Source: Thermoleophilia bacterium | GTDB lineage: Bacteria > Actinomycetota > Thermoleophilia > RBG-16-64-13 | Length of the DNA: 6,650 nt | Reading direction: 5' to 3' | NCBI GenBank assembly: GCA_016929985.1 | Contig: JAFGIH010000133.1 | Location: 1 to 6,650, forward strand | In this document: positions 6,101-6,650 of the stretch, piece by piece | Layout of the letters: each line of letters starts with the position of its first letter | Numbering within the stretch: position 1 is the first letter of the stretch | Program-made: the position numbers and the translations under genes | The notes under the pieces: model-generated | What the model saw: the letters and a program-made list of their open reading frames with translations, nothing else | Databases searched by the model: none | What the model was told of the DNA's origin: nothing

Positions 6101-6650
6101 TCCCCACGCAGTACGCCGCCCCGGAGGCGCAGACAAGCCCACCCCGTCCTACAGCCTGGTTGTCACGGATCCTGCCGCCGCCGCCGGTCGCGGCCCCGGG
6201 ATAGGGGGCCACCCCAGAGGGGAAATTGTGAGTCTCGGCCGTCAGCGTGGGATGGAGCAACGCGGGCGCCGCCGCCAACTGTGACGGACCCAAGGGGTCG
6301 GAGGCCGCGAACAGGTTGACATCGGTCCCCCGGATGGCCGAGCTGTCGTCGCGGAAGGCGATGACGGAATTGGGGCCGGAAGCCGCCAGCGGCTGCTTCA
6401 CGATCTCCATGAGGTTCTTCTCGGGCACGCGCTCGCCGTCCACCCACAGCTCGCCTTTGAACACCCAGTGACGCGAGTGCTCGGAGTTGGCCTGGGCTAT
6501 CTGGAACAGCTCGACATCGGTGGGATCACGCTGCAGCCGCCCGAAGATGCCGGCGATGAGCTCGAGGTCGCTGGCGTCCCAGCTGCAACCGTACTGACGG
6601 TCGAACTCCTGCAGAGCGGCGATCCCCTGCGCCAGCAGCGGGATCCGGCG
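3198..6650 (-). CDS. purL: Phosphoribosylformylglycinamidine synthase, single-chain PurL (5' partial)
   Basis: This cytosolic enzyme converts formylglycinamide ribonucleotide, glutamine and ATP to formylglycinamidine ribonucleotide, the fourth step of de novo purine synthesis. The frame is open to the right edge, so the GTG at 6464 is an internal valine and not the start. The visible part is 1150 residues; about 150 N-terminal residues, the PurS-like domain, lie outside. Numbering from the edge, NSEHSRH is at 55-61 (catalytic-loop histidine region), ETHNFPSGVAP at 139-149, SNGASDYGN at 216-224, GGGAASS at 291-297, DGGKDSLSM at 619-627 and CHDVSDGG at 728-735. A Pro/Ala-rich linker (about 866-892) leads into the class I glutamine amidotransferase domain, with REEGTNGDRE near 899-908, nucleophile Cys988 in GVCNGCQ, and His1115/Glu1117 in PHPER. 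All catalytic residues expected in the visible part are present, so it should be functional. From memory the motifs resemble animal PFAS closely. It is the first gene in the visible transcription order. Confidence 0.97.
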   Translation of the reverse strand, partial: RRIPLLAQGIAALQEFDRQYGCSWDASDLELIAGIFGRLQRDPTDVELFQIAQANSEHSRHWVFKGELWVDGERVPEKNLMEIVKQPLAASGPNSVIAFRDDSSAIRGTDVNLFAASDPLGPSQLAAAPALLHPTLTAETHNFPSGVAPYPGAATGGGGRIRDNQAVGRGGLVCASGAAYCVGNLHLPGYELPWEDDGYTHPSDLASPAEILIEASNGASDYGNCFGEPLIYGFTRTYGLRLPDGYRSWFKPIMYSVGAGQIRDEHTVKGGPEKDMLVVQVGGPAYRIGMGGGAASSMEQGKNVQELDFNAVQRGDPEMEQRVNRLMRACVELGGANPIVSAHDLGAGGDCNALPEIVEPAGAVIDLRAIPVGDRTLSVLEIWGNESQERNALLVRPTGLAVLETVAARENVPLAVVGRITGDGILVLYDEMDDTRPVDLPLDDILGQLPPKKYEFRRRAPRGAPRQDLRPLATPPESDLQRVLEMVLRLPAVCSKRFLTSKVDLDVTGLVIQRQLVGPRHLPLSDYAVIAQTYDAPSGTALSLGEQPIKGLISPGAGVRMAAAEALLNMAGAVITDISDIKCSANWMLAVKQPGEGAWLYDAACALRDLLAELGVAIDGGKDSLSMAGQGLTAQGSSELVKAPPELVIAPYALMPDVELRVTSDLKMGGNALWLLPVAQEHRLGGSALAQVLGQLGDEAPDIDDPGALRAVFEAVQDLVRSRAIVSCHDVSDGGLIVTLLEMAFAGDKGWTVDIAGDDLYASLFAEEAGIVVEVADERRAGEILERRGVARIELGHVQETRDLESRLNGRLVLRRSVPELHAVWEETAYQLERLQQNPACADAEWRSHGDQPSTAPYKLTFNPDAEVEGETSGPSAAPRSPSPGGTAPAAKPKAAILREEGTNGDRELAAAFVAAGFEAWDVTMTDLINGAVGLEQFQLVAFPGGFAFADVLDAAKGWASVIRNNAHLSDEFARFFARPDTLSLGVCNGCQLMGLLGIPGFDLSDELKPRFVRNISGRFESRFSTVCIDESPAVMLQGMAGSIFGVYVAHGEGRLHVPDPATLDRIVQNRLAPVRYVDPEGRATTTYPYNPNGSPHGIAALCSPDGRHLAIMPHPERCYQLRQWPWIPPAWGCASSPWMKMFRNAYAAL
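3975..4055 (-). other. purL: Pro/Ala/Ser-rich interdomain linker of PurL
   Basis: About 27 residues rich in Pro, Ala, Ser, Gly and Glu separate the synthase half of PurL from its glutamine amidotransferase domain, which begins with the PKAAILREEG strand. Low complexity at this joint is expected for a flexible tether. Its composition differs clearly from the conserved sequence on either side. Confidence 0.7.
5250..5283 (-). other. purL: Arg/Ala/Pro loop in PurL containing a perfect 12-bp GC palindrome
   Basis: Bases 5255-5266 read GCGGCGCGCCGC, which is its own reverse complement and contains the 8-base palindrome GGCGCGCC. Further CGCGCG-rich sequence follows to 5280. The stretch encodes an arginine-rich segment (RRRAPRGAPRQ) between the first and second synthase halves, a few residues longer than I recall for the animal enzyme. 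It is probably a tolerated surface loop in a GC-rich genome; a regulatory role is not supported. Confidence 0.5.

Noticed and set aside
2787..6284. Long plus-strand open frames (2787-4601 and 4605-6284, same frame, split by one stop) opposite purL and the SnoaL-like gene
   Set aside because: They lie antisense to strongly supported genes, have His/Arg/Gly/Val-rich composition with no recognisable domain, and are expected where third-position G/C removes stops from the opposite strand.
6247..6471. GTG at 6464 as the start of purL, and the short plus-strand frame at this place
   Set aside because: The purL frame continues to the window edge with conserved sequence (PTDVELF, NSEHSRH), so the GTG is an internal Val codon; the plus-strand frame is its antisense shadow.

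Overview
This is a GC-rich bacterial window in which every supported gene lies on the minus strand, so transcription runs from the right edge to the left. The organism cannot be named from the sequence. High GC, strong third-position G/C, frequent GTG starts and AGGAGG-type ribosome binding sites suit an actinobacterium or another high-GC phylum, but this is only an inference. No tRNA, rRNA, CRISPR array, insertion sequence or phage gene was seen, and no stretch over 300 bases is without a gene.

The right half (3198-6650) is one housekeeping gene, purL. It encodes the single-chain form of phosphoribosylformylglycinamidine synthase, the fourth step of de novo purine synthesis. It enters across the right edge, lacks roughly the first 150 residues, and ends with an intact glutamine amidotransferase domain. 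Its motifs read closer to animal and E. coli single-chain enzymes than to the split PurS/PurQ/PurL set.

The left half is a compact run of accessory metabolic genes that starts 48 bases after purL. In transcription order it holds a SnoaL/NTF2-fold protein (3149-2715), a two-domain cupin (2677-1787), a one-domain cupin of the same family (1749-1276) and a short-chain dehydrogenase/reductase (about 1279-428). Spacings are 37, 37 and -4 bases. A 182-base gap with hairpins and palindromes follows, then the start of an FAD-dependent dehydrogenase of the fumarate reductase / ketosteroid dehydrogenase superfamily (245-1), which runs off the left edge.

An NTF2-fold protein, an NAD(P)-dependent alcohol/ketone dehydrogenase, an FAD-dependent desaturase/reductase and metal-type cupins look like a small-molecule redox or catabolic cassette, perhaps for a cyclic or polycyclic substrate. 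The substrate cannot be read from the sequence. The most unusual element is the cupin pair. The three cupin domains share a framework (Y-x-x-[LFY]-V at the start, a GTD turn, and FxP before the last ligand position), but their metal ligands decay stepwise: four of four in the single-domain protein, two in the second domain of the tandem protein and none in its first domain. This suggests an active or metal-binding protein paired with a partly degenerate paralogue, and I do not know a described system with this make-up.
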